41,948 nucleotides of DNA, taken from assembly GCA_017403125.1 (NCBI GenBank), contig JAFQOR010000009.1, positions 1 through 41,948 of the forward strand, in the 5' to 3' direction. The notes beneath the pieces were generated by a model. It did not search any database. It saw only the letters and a program-made list of their open reading frames with translations, and was not told where the DNA came from. The DNA comes from Alistipes sp. Its GTDB lineage: Bacteria; Bacteroidota; Bacteroidia; Bacteroidales; Rikenellaceae. Below, piece by piece: positions 17,555 through 25,188 of this stretch. The position numbers and the translations under genes are program-made. Numbering within the stretch: the first letter of the stretch is position 1; every line of letters begins with the position of its first letter.

Positions 17555-18697
17555 ATGGTCAAAATTTTACTTGTTTTTCACTCAAAAAAGATGCTCCATT
17601 CACTCACTGAGCGATTGCGCTTCGAGCAATTCACTACCTTCGAGGCCGAAGATGAGGGCTCGGCACGCGAAATATGCCGTACGTCTCATATCGACACCGC
17701 CATCGTTGGCGACGATATTTCGACCCAAGAGCTCAACTTACCCTTTATCGTTGTCACACAGCAGCCCAATATCGACTCTGCCGTAGATGCCATGCGCCAT
17801 GGAGCCATTGACTACCTCTCCGCCCCCATCGACATGAACCAACTTCTCGGCACCCTGCGACGTATCGACAACGGCGCAAAGGATGATACCCCACAGAGTG
17901 CACAGAGTGTTGTGCGCCACACACCCCGACGCACTAATTGTGCCACACAGCCCATCATCGGCGAGTCCGATGCCATAGAGCACGTGCGTAAGATGATACG
18001 CCGCGTTGCACCGTCAGACGCACGCGTACTTATCTTGGGCGAGAATGGCACGGGCAAGGAGCTTGTGGCACGATGGATACACACAAAGAGCTACCGTTCG
18101 TCGTCACCCTTTGTCGAGGTAAACTGCGCAGCCATTCCTGCCGAACTCATCGAGAGCGAACTCTTCGGACATGAGAAGGGCTCCTTTACATCCGCCATAA
18201 AGCAGCGCAAGGGGAAGTTCGAACTTGCCGACGGAGGTACACTCTTCATGGACGAGATTGGAGATATGTCGTTGGCGGCACAGGCAAAGGTGCTGCGCGC
18301 ACTGCAAGAGTGCAAGATTACGCGCGTAGGCGGCGACCGCGACATACCCGTAGATGTGCGTGTTGTGGCAGCCACGAACAAAGATATACGTCACGAGATA
18401 GAGGTAGGTCACTTCCGTGAGGACCTGTATCATAGGTTGAGTGTCATTGAGATAGACGTTCCTCCGCTACGCGAACGCCGCGGAGATATAGAGCTGCTTG
18501 TAACTCACTTTATCGAGGAGATATGCTCGCGCCGCGATATTTCGGCAAAGAGTATCGATAGCGATGCGATAGATATATTACGCACACGTCGTTGGAGCGG
18601 CAATATTCGCGAGTTGCACAATGTCGTCGAACGACTAATTATTTTGAGCGATGAGCGTATCACCGCCAACAGCGTAAAGATGTATTGCCGTGCGTAG
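17555..18697 (+). CDS. Sigma-54-dependent activator (NtrC-like AAA+) with degenerate receiver and no HTH
   Basis: The 380-residue product has an N-terminal receiver-like domain (about 1-105) and a complete AAA+ sigma-54 activation domain: Walker A GENGTGKE (K168), the loop GSFTSA (209-214, canonical GAFTGA), GGTLFMDEIGD, and the arginine-finger region FREDLYHRL. The receiver lacks the N-terminal acidic pair (reads LLVFHSKK), has Gly-Asp-Asp around the phosphoacceptor position, and SAPI instead of the conserved KP. The chain ends right after the AAA+ lid; the usual Fis-type helix-turn-helix is missing, with no frameshifted remnant downstream. The ATG at 17555 is preferred over an upstream TTG at 17516. 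It probably acts with a partner protein or from solution. Confidence 0.88.
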   Translation: MVKILLVFHSKKMLHSLTERLRFEQFTTFEAEDEGSAREICRTSHIDTAIVGDDISTQELNLPFIVVTQQPNIDSAVDAMRHGAIDYLSAPIDMNQLLGTLRRIDNGAKDDTPQSAQSVVRHTPRRTNCATQPIIGESDAIEHVRKMIRRVAPSDARVLILGENGTGKELVARWIHTKSYRSSSPFVEVNCAAIPAELIESELFGHEKGSFTSAIKQRKGKFELADGGTLFMDEIGDMSLAAQAKVLRALQECKITRVGGDRDIPVDVRVVAATNKDIRHEIEVGHFREDLYHRLSVIEIDVPPLRERRGDIELLVTHFIEEICSRRDISAKSIDSDAIDILRTRRWSGNIRELHNVVERLIILSDERITANSVKMYCRA

Positions 18698-18704
18698 AGA
18701 GAAG

Positions 18705-18827
18705 CAGAGTGATTATAATATGGGTAGTTTTAGGCGCGCGTAGTACGAAAAACCGCAGCATACTTGGCGTATGTGAGGATTTTGAGTACAAGTGCAACGA
18801 CAAAATACCCCTATTATAATCACTCTG
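18705..18827. repeat. Large inverted repeat between convergent genes
   Basis: Arms of about 26 bases (18705-18731 and 18802-18827) are complementary apart from two mismatches and one unpaired base. They enclose a second imperfect inverted repeat centred near 18766, with gtac ends at 18743-18746 and 18786-18789. The structure fills the whole gap between the stop codons of two convergent genes. It may work as a bidirectional terminator or be a mobile palindromic repeat. Only one copy is in the window. Confidence 0.75.
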
Positions 18828-18832
18828 ATGGG

Positions 18833-19195
18833 TTAGAAGGGCATATCATCCACCACTCCTGCTGCGGGAGTATATGTAGGCTCCTCAACAAAGGGAGGCA
18901 TCTCCTGCACGGGAGGCTGTGCCGCAGGCTGCAAAGGCTGTACGCGCCATGCACGAACATCGGTGTACCAACGGTCTTGATATTTGCGTGACTCTATGTC
19001 AAACGACACCGTATAGCTCTCACCAACACGGAGGGTTGCAACCTCCTGCGCTTTATTCATAAATGTTACGGCTATCTCCTTGCCATACTGCTTGTTGGGT
19101 TGCTCAAAGACCACCGTCTGACGCTCCCATGTGCCTCTGCTACTCTGTCCCGACACAGGAGGTAGAATCTCCAATACTCTTCCTTCAAATTCCAT
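18833..19195 (-). CDS. DUF3127 protein with an SSB-like C-terminal tip
   Basis: A 120-residue protein of the DUF3127 family (MEFEGRVLEILPPVSGQSSRG, then WERQTVVFEQP). Residues 1-85 look like a small beta-barrel of OB-fold type. A Pro/Gln/Ala-rich linker follows, and the chain ends VVDDMPF. Single-stranded DNA-binding protein ends with a closely similar acidic tip (DDDIPF) that recruits repair and replication proteins. A role in single-stranded DNA binding is therefore plausible, but I have no direct evidence. It lies 37 bases downstream of the radical SAM gene on the same strand. Confidence 0.8.
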   Translation of the reverse strand: MEFEGRVLEILPPVSGQSSRGTWERQTVVFEQPNKQYGKEIAVTFMNKAQEVATLRVGESYTVSFDIESRKYQDRWYTDVRAWRVQPLQPAAQPPVQEMPPFVEEPTYTPAAGVVDDMPF

Positions 19196-19232
19196 ATAAT
19201 TAAGTTTTTATTGTTCCACTAAAAAGGGCTTC

Positions 19233-20003
19233 CTATGCTACCGAGCACTCTATTCCGAGTGCCTCGACACGCTTGGCTATCTCGCGCAACTCATCCTTAT
19301 CGACCTTGCTAATGGTTTGGCACGGAGTGTCGCGGTCGAGAGAATAGACCATAACCTGACGCGGTGCAATCTCCTTAACAAGCTCCAACCACGCCGTAAC
19401 CTCCTCGTCGGTGGTATTATCAACCTTCTGACCGAGGTACTCGCCACGAAGAAACATGGTCTGCACGATGAGCCTACCCTCGAAGAGCTTCATGAGCTCA
19501 ACGATGCCACGCACCGTATAGCTTCCCTGTGGCTTATTCATAAGCTGCACCGTAGCATCGAACGCCGAGTCGAGTTTAAGGATGTTGTTATCGACACGCA
19601 ACAGCGCACGGCGCACATCCTCACGATGTATCTGCGTGGCGTTCGACAGCACCGAAACTCGCGCTGTGGGGCAATGTTTATCGCGCAGAGCAATAGTATC
19701 GTCGATAATCTGCTCGAAGTCGGGATGCATCGTTGGTTCGCCATTGCCGGCAAAGGTGATAACATCGGGGGGCGTACCCTCCTTGACCATACGCGCAAGT
19801 GTCTCATCGAGCATCGCACGAACATCTTCACGTGAGTTGAAACGTCGCTTACCGGGATGGTCACCATTCCAGCCACACTCGCAATAGATACAGTCGAAGC
19901 TACACAACTTCGACTCGATGGGCAGAAGGTTCACTCCGAGCGATAATCCCAAACGTCGTGAACGTATAGGCCCAAAAATTATGTTATTGTATAGTGAAGT
20001 CAT
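19233..20003 (-). CDS. Radical SAM protein (COG0731-like)
   Basis: A 256-residue radical SAM protein. The cluster-binding motif is C34-x3-C38-x2-C41 (LCSFDCIYC). Other landmarks are FAGNGEPTMHPDF, the GGE-like SAM-binding segment, and SVLSNAT. N-terminal IIFGPIRSRRLGLSLGVNLLP is typical of the COG0731 group, relatives of the tRNA wybutosine enzyme TYW1 without its flavodoxin part. The substrate in bacteria is not established. No signal peptide; cytosolic. Confidence 0.88.
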   Translation of the reverse strand: MTSLYNNIIFGPIRSRRLGLSLGVNLLPIESKLCSFDCIYCECGWNGDHPGKRRFNSREDVRAMLDETLARMVKEGTPPDVITFAGNGEPTMHPDFEQIIDDTIALRDKHCPTARVSVLSNATQIHREDVRRALLRVDNNILKLDSAFDATVQLMNKPQGSYTVRGIVELMKLFEGRLIVQTMFLRGEYLGQKVDNTTDEEVTAWLELVKEIAPRQVMVYSLDRDTPCQTISKVDKDELREIAKRVEALGIECSVA

Positions 20004-20105
20004 TTTATTGTTGTTTTAAGGTATGTTCTATTATAAGTTAGTAAATAAGTTATTTATTCCGCGAAACTCTATTCCTATCGCCTTGGGGCCGATTTCGGCA
20101 CGATT

Positions 20106-21302
20106 CTACCTCTTCGCACCCTTTGCACCGCCGAGCTTCGCACCATGCTTTGCCTGATATGCAAAGATGTTGTCCGAGTAGCTCGTAATCTTGAACTCCG
20201 AGTCACGCTTGCGGCGAAACGCTATGGCGATAAGCCTATCGACAAGCTCGTCGAAGCGCACGCCCGTAGCCTCCCACAGATAGAATGACAACGAGCCGGG
20301 GATGGTGTTAATCTCGTTTACGAAGATATCGCCCGTAGCCTCGTCAATCATGAAGTCGATACGCGATACGCCATCACATGCCAAGACGCGGAAGGTGCGA
20401 CAAGCCGTCTCGCGTATGAAGCGCGTAACACCATCGGGGAGGTTTGCCGGTATCTCGCGAACGGTAGAGTGCATACCCTCGGAGGGACGATTCTTCCCGC
20501 CGCCGAGATACTTATCCTCGTAGCTCAATATCTCGCCACTGCGCACCGGAGCCTCGCACACCGAAGCCTCGCAGTCGTAGTAGTCACCCAAAACCGAGCA
20601 GTTTATCTCCTTCAACCTCTCTACCAAGCGCTCTACGATGATACGCTTCGAATACTTTATGGCATTATCGACAGCCGCAACGAGCTCCTCGCGGTTGTGT
20701 ACAGCCTTGATACCCACCGACGAGCCGAGATTTGCGGGCTTGACGATAAGTGGATAGCTCAACGCCTCACATCGCAGGATGGTAGCCTCCTGCTCCGAGA
20801 GCCACTCCTTATCCGAGAACCACGCATAGTCCACAACGGGAATACCACTCTCGCGAAGAATCATCTTCATCGTAATCTTATCCATGCCATTTGCCGATGC
20901 CAACGGATTGGGGCATGCGTAGGGGATACCCGTCATCTCGACAAGACCCTGGAACGAGCCATCCTCGCCCGACGTGCCGTGCAACGCGGGAAGTATAACA
21001 TCGAGGGTGGTAACAACATCGCTTCCGAACATGGGTTTACGCACCTTATAGAGCCTGTTATCGCCATACACGGGACGCAAATACACCTCCTCGACCGAAT
21101 TAAGCAACTGCTTCATATCGCGATAGTTATCCGTAGATAACAGTTTATCGCCCGTGTACCAGTGCCCCTCTTTCGAGATGTATATTGGCACAATGTTATA
21201 CTTCTCGGTATTCATCGCAGCCATGGTCTGCGCAGCTGTGATAACCGAAATCTCGTTCTCGACGGAACGACCTCCAAAAATTACACCTACATTTATTTTC
21301 AT
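20106..21302 (-). CDS. ddl: D-alanine--D-alanine ligase
   Basis: A 398-residue ATP-grasp ligase that joins two D-alanines for peptidoglycan. Landmarks are GGRSVENEISVITA at the N-terminus, the glycine-rich ALHGTSGEDG, PLIVKPANLGSSVGI, and the C-terminal metal site FVNEINTIPGS. It resembles the DdlA type but has about 35 extra C-terminal residues ending in a Gly-Ala-Lys-rich tail, probably disordered. It follows murF by 23 bases; the two products act in consecutive steps of the same pathway. Confidence 0.95.
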   Translation of the reverse strand: MKINVGVIFGGRSVENEISVITAAQTMAAMNTEKYNIVPIYISKEGHWYTGDKLLSTDNYRDMKQLLNSVEEVYLRPVYGDNRLYKVRKPMFGSDVVTTLDVILPALHGTSGEDGSFQGLVEMTGIPYACPNPLASANGMDKITMKMILRESGIPVVDYAWFSDKEWLSEQEATILRCEALSYPLIVKPANLGSSVGIKAVHNREELVAAVDNAIKYSKRIIVERLVERLKEINCSVLGDYYDCEASVCEAPVRSGEILSYEDKYLGGGKNRPSEGMHSTVREIPANLPDGVTRFIRETACRTFRVLACDGVSRIDFMIDEATGDIFVNEINTIPGSLSFYLWEATGVRFDELVDRLIAIAFRRKRDSEFKITSYSDNIFAYQAKHGAKLGGAKGAKR

Positions 21303-21325
21303 CTTCTTATCACTTTGTTTTTCAT

Positions 21326-22885
21326 CTACTTAAACGAGTCGGGCAGGTCGTTCTCGTACAAAACCACATCGCCCCTCTTCAAGCGTGGTTGCAACTCGGA
21401 CATCGCCTCGGCAAACGACGCCACACAGCTAATCTGCGATGCAGGATAGCCACCATCGTTGAGCCCCTCGACAATTGCCTGACGGTTTACCTCATTTACA
21501 ACATATACCCTATCGGCGCGCGACTGTGCAATATCTCGTCCGAAGGCTCGATTATTGGCATACTGCTTCGCGCCCATCTCCACAAAGCCGGGGGTTATGA
21601 CATAGCGCGCCCCCTCGGTAATGAAGTCACCCAAGACCTCCAACGCCATGCGGGCACCCACAGGATTTGAATTATAGGCATCGTCGAGGATTGTTATTCC
21701 TCCCTGATGGCGCATACTCAAACGGTGCTCAACCTGCTCGATTTGACGCACAGCACGGTGCGCCCTTACAGAGTCGATGCCCATAGCATCGGCAACAGCC
21801 AATGCAGCAGTGATATTCAGGATATTACCACGACCCAAAAGGTGGGCTACAAACCCCTTGTCGGCCTCGTTGCCATGCTCGACGTCGAAAACCGTTTGCG
21901 TAGCTTCGTAACGTATGTTTACGGCGCGATAGTCTGCATCTTTGTTGTCCACGCCATAGCTTACGACATTTCGTCGCACGTTGGCAAGATGCGCAAGGGC
22001 TGCCTCCGAATCGATATTGACGAAGCCTATGCCGCACTCGGGCAACGCCTCGATAAGTTCGAACTTCGTGCGTGCAACACTCTCCACCGAACCAAAGGTT
22101 TCGAGGTGCATCTCACCTACCGACGTCACGATACCCATATGTGGTTCAACCAAGTCGCATATCTCGCGTATGTCACCCACCTGCTTGGCTCCCATCTCCA
22201 CGATAAAGACCTCGTGGTGTGGCTTGACATGCTCGCGTATGGTACGGACAACGCCCAACGTAGTGTTGAAGTTACCGGGAGTCATAACAACGTTATACTT
22301 CTCGGAGAGAACTCTATAAAGGAAGTGCTTGGTAGAGGTCTTGCCAAAACTTCCTGTGATGCCTATTACCTTCAAGTGGGGCATACTGCGCAAAATACGC
22401 TTTGCATCGTTGTAGTACCAGCGCGTGATAGCGCGCTCCATAGGTCGATTTATGAGGTTGGCAACAATGGTCCAATAGTCCGGTACGAAGAGCATCATCG
22501 CAACAAGCGTAAAGCGAGGAGCAAAGATGTGAACAAGTGCAACGCCCACAGCGGTGAGTAGTAGGCGCGTGCAAATCATGCGCTTGACACGCATGGTGTA
22601 TGCCAGCCCTATCTTGTAGCGTATCGCAAACTCGGCAATGGAGATAACCACCATCCATAGGCCAAAGATGAGTAGCACCGCCCAATGTGACGTAAAGATA
22701 AAGACAAGCGCCGACGTAACCGCCAAAAGATTGCTCCTCGACAGCCACTCGCCCGTAGCACGTAGCCATCGATTATAGCGCTCGACACGATAGGAGTTCT
22801 GCTGAAACATCTGCACCGAGTAGCGCATCGAACTCCAAAGGAAGAGGAGCCACACGACCGAGAATATGTGTATTGCCACAGCCAT
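21326..22885 (-). CDS. murF: MurF-like Mur ligase with an N-terminal membrane domain
   Basis: A 519-residue protein. Residues 1-140 contain about five hydrophobic segments (near 3-19, 52-66, 68-86, 104-121 and 122-140) in place of the usual soluble MurF N-terminal domain. From about 170 a Mur ligase core follows: ATP loop GITGSFGKTSTK (K182), NFNTTLGV, the EMGA motif, and the C-terminal LDDAYNSNP. MurF adds D-Ala-D-Ala to the UDP-MurNAc-tripeptide; the ddl gene immediately downstream supports this assignment. Membrane attachment would place the reaction at the inner membrane next to MraY. It could alternatively use another amino-acid ligand. It starts 4 bases after the hydrolase gene. Confidence 0.85.
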   Translation of the reverse strand: MAVAIHIFSVVWLLFLWSSMRYSVQMFQQNSYRVERYNRWLRATGEWLSRSNLLAVTSALVFIFTSHWAVLLIFGLWMVVISIAEFAIRYKIGLAYTMRVKRMICTRLLLTAVGVALVHIFAPRFTLVAMMLFVPDYWTIVANLINRPMERAITRWYYNDAKRILRSMPHLKVIGITGSFGKTSTKHFLYRVLSEKYNVVMTPGNFNTTLGVVRTIREHVKPHHEVFIVEMGAKQVGDIREICDLVEPHMGIVTSVGEMHLETFGSVESVARTKFELIEALPECGIGFVNIDSEAALAHLANVRRNVVSYGVDNKDADYRAVNIRYEATQTVFDVEHGNEADKGFVAHLLGRGNILNITAALAVADAMGIDSVRAHRAVRQIEQVEHRLSMRHQGGITILDDAYNSNPVGARMALEVLGDFITEGARYVITPGFVEMGAKQYANNRAFGRDIAQSRADRVYVVNEVNRQAIVEGLNDGGYPASQISCVASFAEAMSELQPRLKRGDVVLYENDLPDSFK

Positions 22886-22889
22886 AACC

Positions 22890-23654
22890 CTATTTCAAGT
22901 TTAAGAACGATTTAAGCGTTGCTTGCCACATGTCGGGTTGCTCCAACCACGCAAAGTGCCCTGCACCCTCCGCCACGACAAGAGCAGCATTGGGCATAAG
23001 GCGCTCCATTCTGTGGGCATCGGCAATGGGTGTTGCCGTATCTCTATCGCCCCAGAAGAGTAGTACCGGAGCCTTGACCCCGGGCATAAGATGACACAAA
23101 TCCTCGTTTACGCACTTCGAGAGTATGGCACGCATCATGGGTGTTGCCCGATTGTAGTCTGCCGAGCCCGACTTCGCACGACGCTGCTCCAAAAGCATAT
23201 TTGCCTTGGTGCGACCAACAAGCAGTGGCAACATGCGTTTCAAAAGTTTGTAGCTATATACCTTGCGATAGTAGCCCCACGAACGACGAGGTTTGACGCC
23301 CGCAGCATCGGTGAGAACCACCCTCTCTACACTATTGCGCGAGGCATAGACTATGGCCACACGACCACCAAACGAGTGTCCCACGAGTGTCGGACGCTCA
23401 ACACCGAGCTCATTCATAAGAGCCTCGACAGAGCGCGTGTACTCCTCGACACCCCATACCTCATGTGGCTCGGCACTCTCGCCAAAGCCTGCAAAATCTA
23501 CCGACACCACACAACAACTACCCGACAGCAACTCACGCGTTGCGCGCCATATCGTGCGGTCGCAACCCCAGCCGTGCAAAAGCACAACTACATCGCCCTG
23601 ACCTTCAATAGAATAGGCAAGCTCTACACCATCATATTTATAACGTGCGTCCAT
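22890..23654 (-). CDS. Alpha/beta-fold hydrolase
   Basis: A 254-residue alpha/beta hydrolase. The nucleophile is S94 in GHSFGG; the acid lies in FWGDRDTATP and the histidine in EGAGHFAWLE. The oxyanion segment LHGWGCD is near residue 27. There is no signal peptide. The substrate cannot be told. It heads a unit with murF and ddl, so a link to cell-wall precursor metabolism is possible, though such hydrolases often sit beside unrelated genes. Its promoter lies almost on top of the start codon. Confidence 0.88.
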   Translation of the reverse strand: MDARYKYDGVELAYSIEGQGDVVVLLHGWGCDRTIWRATRELLSGSCCVVSVDFAGFGESAEPHEVWGVEEYTRSVEALMNELGVERPTLVGHSFGGRVAIVYASRNSVERVVLTDAAGVKPRRSWGYYRKVYSYKLLKRMLPLLVGRTKANMLLEQRRAKSGSADYNRATPMMRAILSKCVNEDLCHLMPGVKAPVLLFWGDRDTATPIADAHRMERLMPNAALVVAEGAGHFAWLEQPDMWQATLKSFLNLK

Positions 23655-23658
23655 AGAC

Positions 23659-23689
23659 GCAAAGATACAAAAAAAAGATGAACACGCAA
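23659..23689 (-). promoter_or_regulatory. Promoter of the hydrolase-murF-ddl unit
   Basis: Reading leftward, TTG (23689-23687), 19 bases, then TATCTTTGC (23667-23659) is a full match to the Bacteroidetes promoter consensus. The last base of the box is only 4 bases before the ATG at 23654, so the transcript may begin at or within a few bases of the start codon. Confidence 0.75.
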
Positions 23690-23766
23690 CAATAATACAA
23701 CGAGATTTTTAGTTCAATAGCGGCATTATAGGAGAAGTTCCTCCTCTGCAACACATCCTACGATAT

Positions 23767-23810
23767 AAAAAAAAGACGAGCACTCGAACTACATCGAATA
23801 CTCGTCTTTT
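23767..23810 (-). terminator. Intrinsic terminator of the RibH-like gene
   Basis: Arms aaaagacgag (23771-23780) and ctcgtctttt (23801-23810) with further tcga pairing inside. Reading leftward, the hairpin runs straight into eight T residues (23774-23767). It lies about 65 bases past the RibH-like stop codon and upstream of the hydrolase promoter. Confidence 0.85.
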
Positions 23811-23875
23811 GTTCAGACAATCGGTCGCCTACGCCACATGGAGTCAAGCCCCACGACGAAAGAGCCTTTTGAGGG

Positions 23876-24304
23876 TTAGGAGATACCACGTTGTCCCTGT
23901 CCGCGCTCTGCCGCCTCAACCTCCATCTCATTCTGCATTGTAACCAACTCAACAGCATGCATAGCACGTTTGCTGTCGCCAGCCACAATAACCATATTCC
24001 ACTGAACTTGGAGCTGCACAATACCATTCATCACCGGTATTGAACTCATGAGACGATTCTCGGGCGCCAGGATAACAACGCCATCGACATCGGTATATTC
24101 GGCGAAGAAGTGTGTCGCCATAACCACGTCGGAGGTAGTTGCAACCTCCCTAACCTCGATATTCTGGGGCATACATCCTGCGCTTGCCAGGGAGTCGATG
24201 AGAGCCGGAAGCTCCAACATAACAAACTCCTCAAACTCACGCACAACGAGGACGCCGAACTTCATGTTCGACGCATCCAAACGCTGCTCTGCCTCGTACC
24301 CCAT
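23876..24304 (-). CDS. Divergent lumazine-synthase-like (RibH) protein, catalytic residues lost
   Basis: A 142-residue protein that aligns along its length with 6,7-dimethyl-8-ribityllumazine synthase: NMKFGVLVVREFEEF at the N-terminus, QNIEVREVATTSD, DGVVILAP and the C-terminal helix. The functional motifs are absent. The PGxFE segment reads TTSDV, and the GETxHxD motif with the catalytic histidine is replaced by ENRLMSSIPVM. The phosphate-binding region near the end is also changed. In related genomes ribH sits in this position, next to the TPR and recF genes. It is therefore probably a true ribH descendant that has changed or lost its function. The ATG at 24304 is preferred over a TTG at 24322. 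Confidence 0.7.
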   Translation of the reverse strand: MGYEAEQRLDASNMKFGVLVVREFEEFVMLELPALIDSLASAGCMPQNIEVREVATTSDVVMATHFFAEYTDVDGVVILAPENRLMSSIPVMNGIVQLQVQWNMVIVAGDSKRAMHAVELVTMQNEMEVEAAERGQGQRGIS

Positions 24305-24347
24305 ATTGCTACTTTCGACCAATTATCAAACCAAACTGCGCAGTCAC

Positions 24348-24986
24348 CTACTCGCGAATACGATTCTCGAACATGGCCTTGCACGAGTCGAACTTGGCAG
24401 AAGCCTCCTTGTAGAGAGCCTGTGCCTCGGCATCCATGCCAAGGTGCTCATAAACACGTGCGAGCTCCTCAACCGCCATACCATAGACGTTGGCATTCTC
24501 GCAACCATCGACTGCCGAGCGGAAGTGTGCAATAGCATCCTCCATGCGATCCTCCTCAACAGCAATGTCGCCGAGGGCGATGGCAACCTTTGCATCAACA
24601 ACAGTGCCGGCAACGCCGCCCACGTTGTTATACATTGCAAGGTAGGTCTTTGCGTTCTCCAAGTCGTTTACTTCGAGGTAACGTGCACCCGCCATCCATG
24701 CTGCGGTGTTAGCAGCTGCGCTCTCTGCATACTCGGCAACAACGCCTGCATAAGCCTCTGCCGTATCCTCAACCAAGGCGTTTGCCAAGGCAACATCTGC
24801 CTTCTGTGCCTTCTCACGCTCCTTGCCATCGGCATAGCTCTTGTAGATGAAGTAAGCACCGAAAGCGATAGCTACGATAGCAAGTGTCCAAAGAATCTTG
24901 TTACCATACTTGTCGAAAAATAGCTCCAACTTACCCTTGGTTTCAACCATAATGTCAGTCTGGGTGTTCTGTGTCTTGTGTGCCAT
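24348..24986 (-). CDS. TPR-containing single-pass membrane protein
   Basis: A 212-residue protein with a short cytoplasmic head, one membrane segment at about residues 30-48 (ILWTLAIVAIAFGAYFIY), and a helical C-terminal domain of tetratricopeptide type (for example DAIAHFRSAVDGCENANVYGMA near 150-175, in pieces). The layout resembles YfgM, a protein of the membrane chaperone network, though sequence support is weak. It lies 43 bases upstream of the RibH-like gene and is probably cotranscribed with it. Confidence 0.85.
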   Translation of the reverse strand: MAHKTQNTQTDIMVETKGKLELFFDKYGNKILWTLAIVAIAFGAYFIYKSYADGKEREKAQKADVALANALVEDTAEAYAGVVAEYAESAAANTAAWMAGARYLEVNDLENAKTYLAMYNNVGGVAGTVVDAKVAIALGDIAVEEDRMEDAIAHFRSAVDGCENANVYGMAVEELARVYEHLGMDAEAQALYKEASAKFDSCKAMFENRIRE

Positions 24987-25033
24987 AAAAGTGTTTATTT
25001 TTTAATTTTGTTATAATTTCTAAAATTCAACCT

Positions 25034-25042
25034 ACAAAGATA
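25034..25042 (-). promoter_or_regulatory. Likely -7 box for the TPR gene
   Basis: TATCTTTGT reads leftward at 25042-25034 and matches TAnnTTTG. It lies 47 bases upstream of the TPR start codon. I found no clear TTG at the -33 position. Confidence 0.5.
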
Positions 25043-25136
25043 CAACAAATAGTTCGAATATCATAGCGGTAGAGCTAAAAAATCAATCATTTTTGTAAAA
25101 GATGCCCCAAATCCGCACTTTTTGCCGAAAGTTTCG

Positions 25137-25145
25137 TATCTTTGT
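25137..25145 (+). promoter_or_regulatory. Likely -7 box for the DUF1295 gene
   Basis: TATCTTTGT at 25137-25145 matches the TAnnTTTG consensus and lies inside the longest open frame. It argues that translation starts at the ATG at 25189 and not further upstream. Confidence 0.55.
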
Positions 25146-25188
25146 ATTGGAATGGTTGTTGGTCAAACATATTCAAAACTATACGCAC

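Noticed and set aside
20085-20100. Small hairpin gccg-attt-cggc after ddl
   Set aside because: The stem is only four bases and no T-run follows leftward; not enough for a terminator call.
25102-25188. Upstream extension of the DUF1295 gene
   Set aside because: A -7 promoter box (25137-25145) lies within it, and the protein starting at 25189 begins directly with its first membrane helix.
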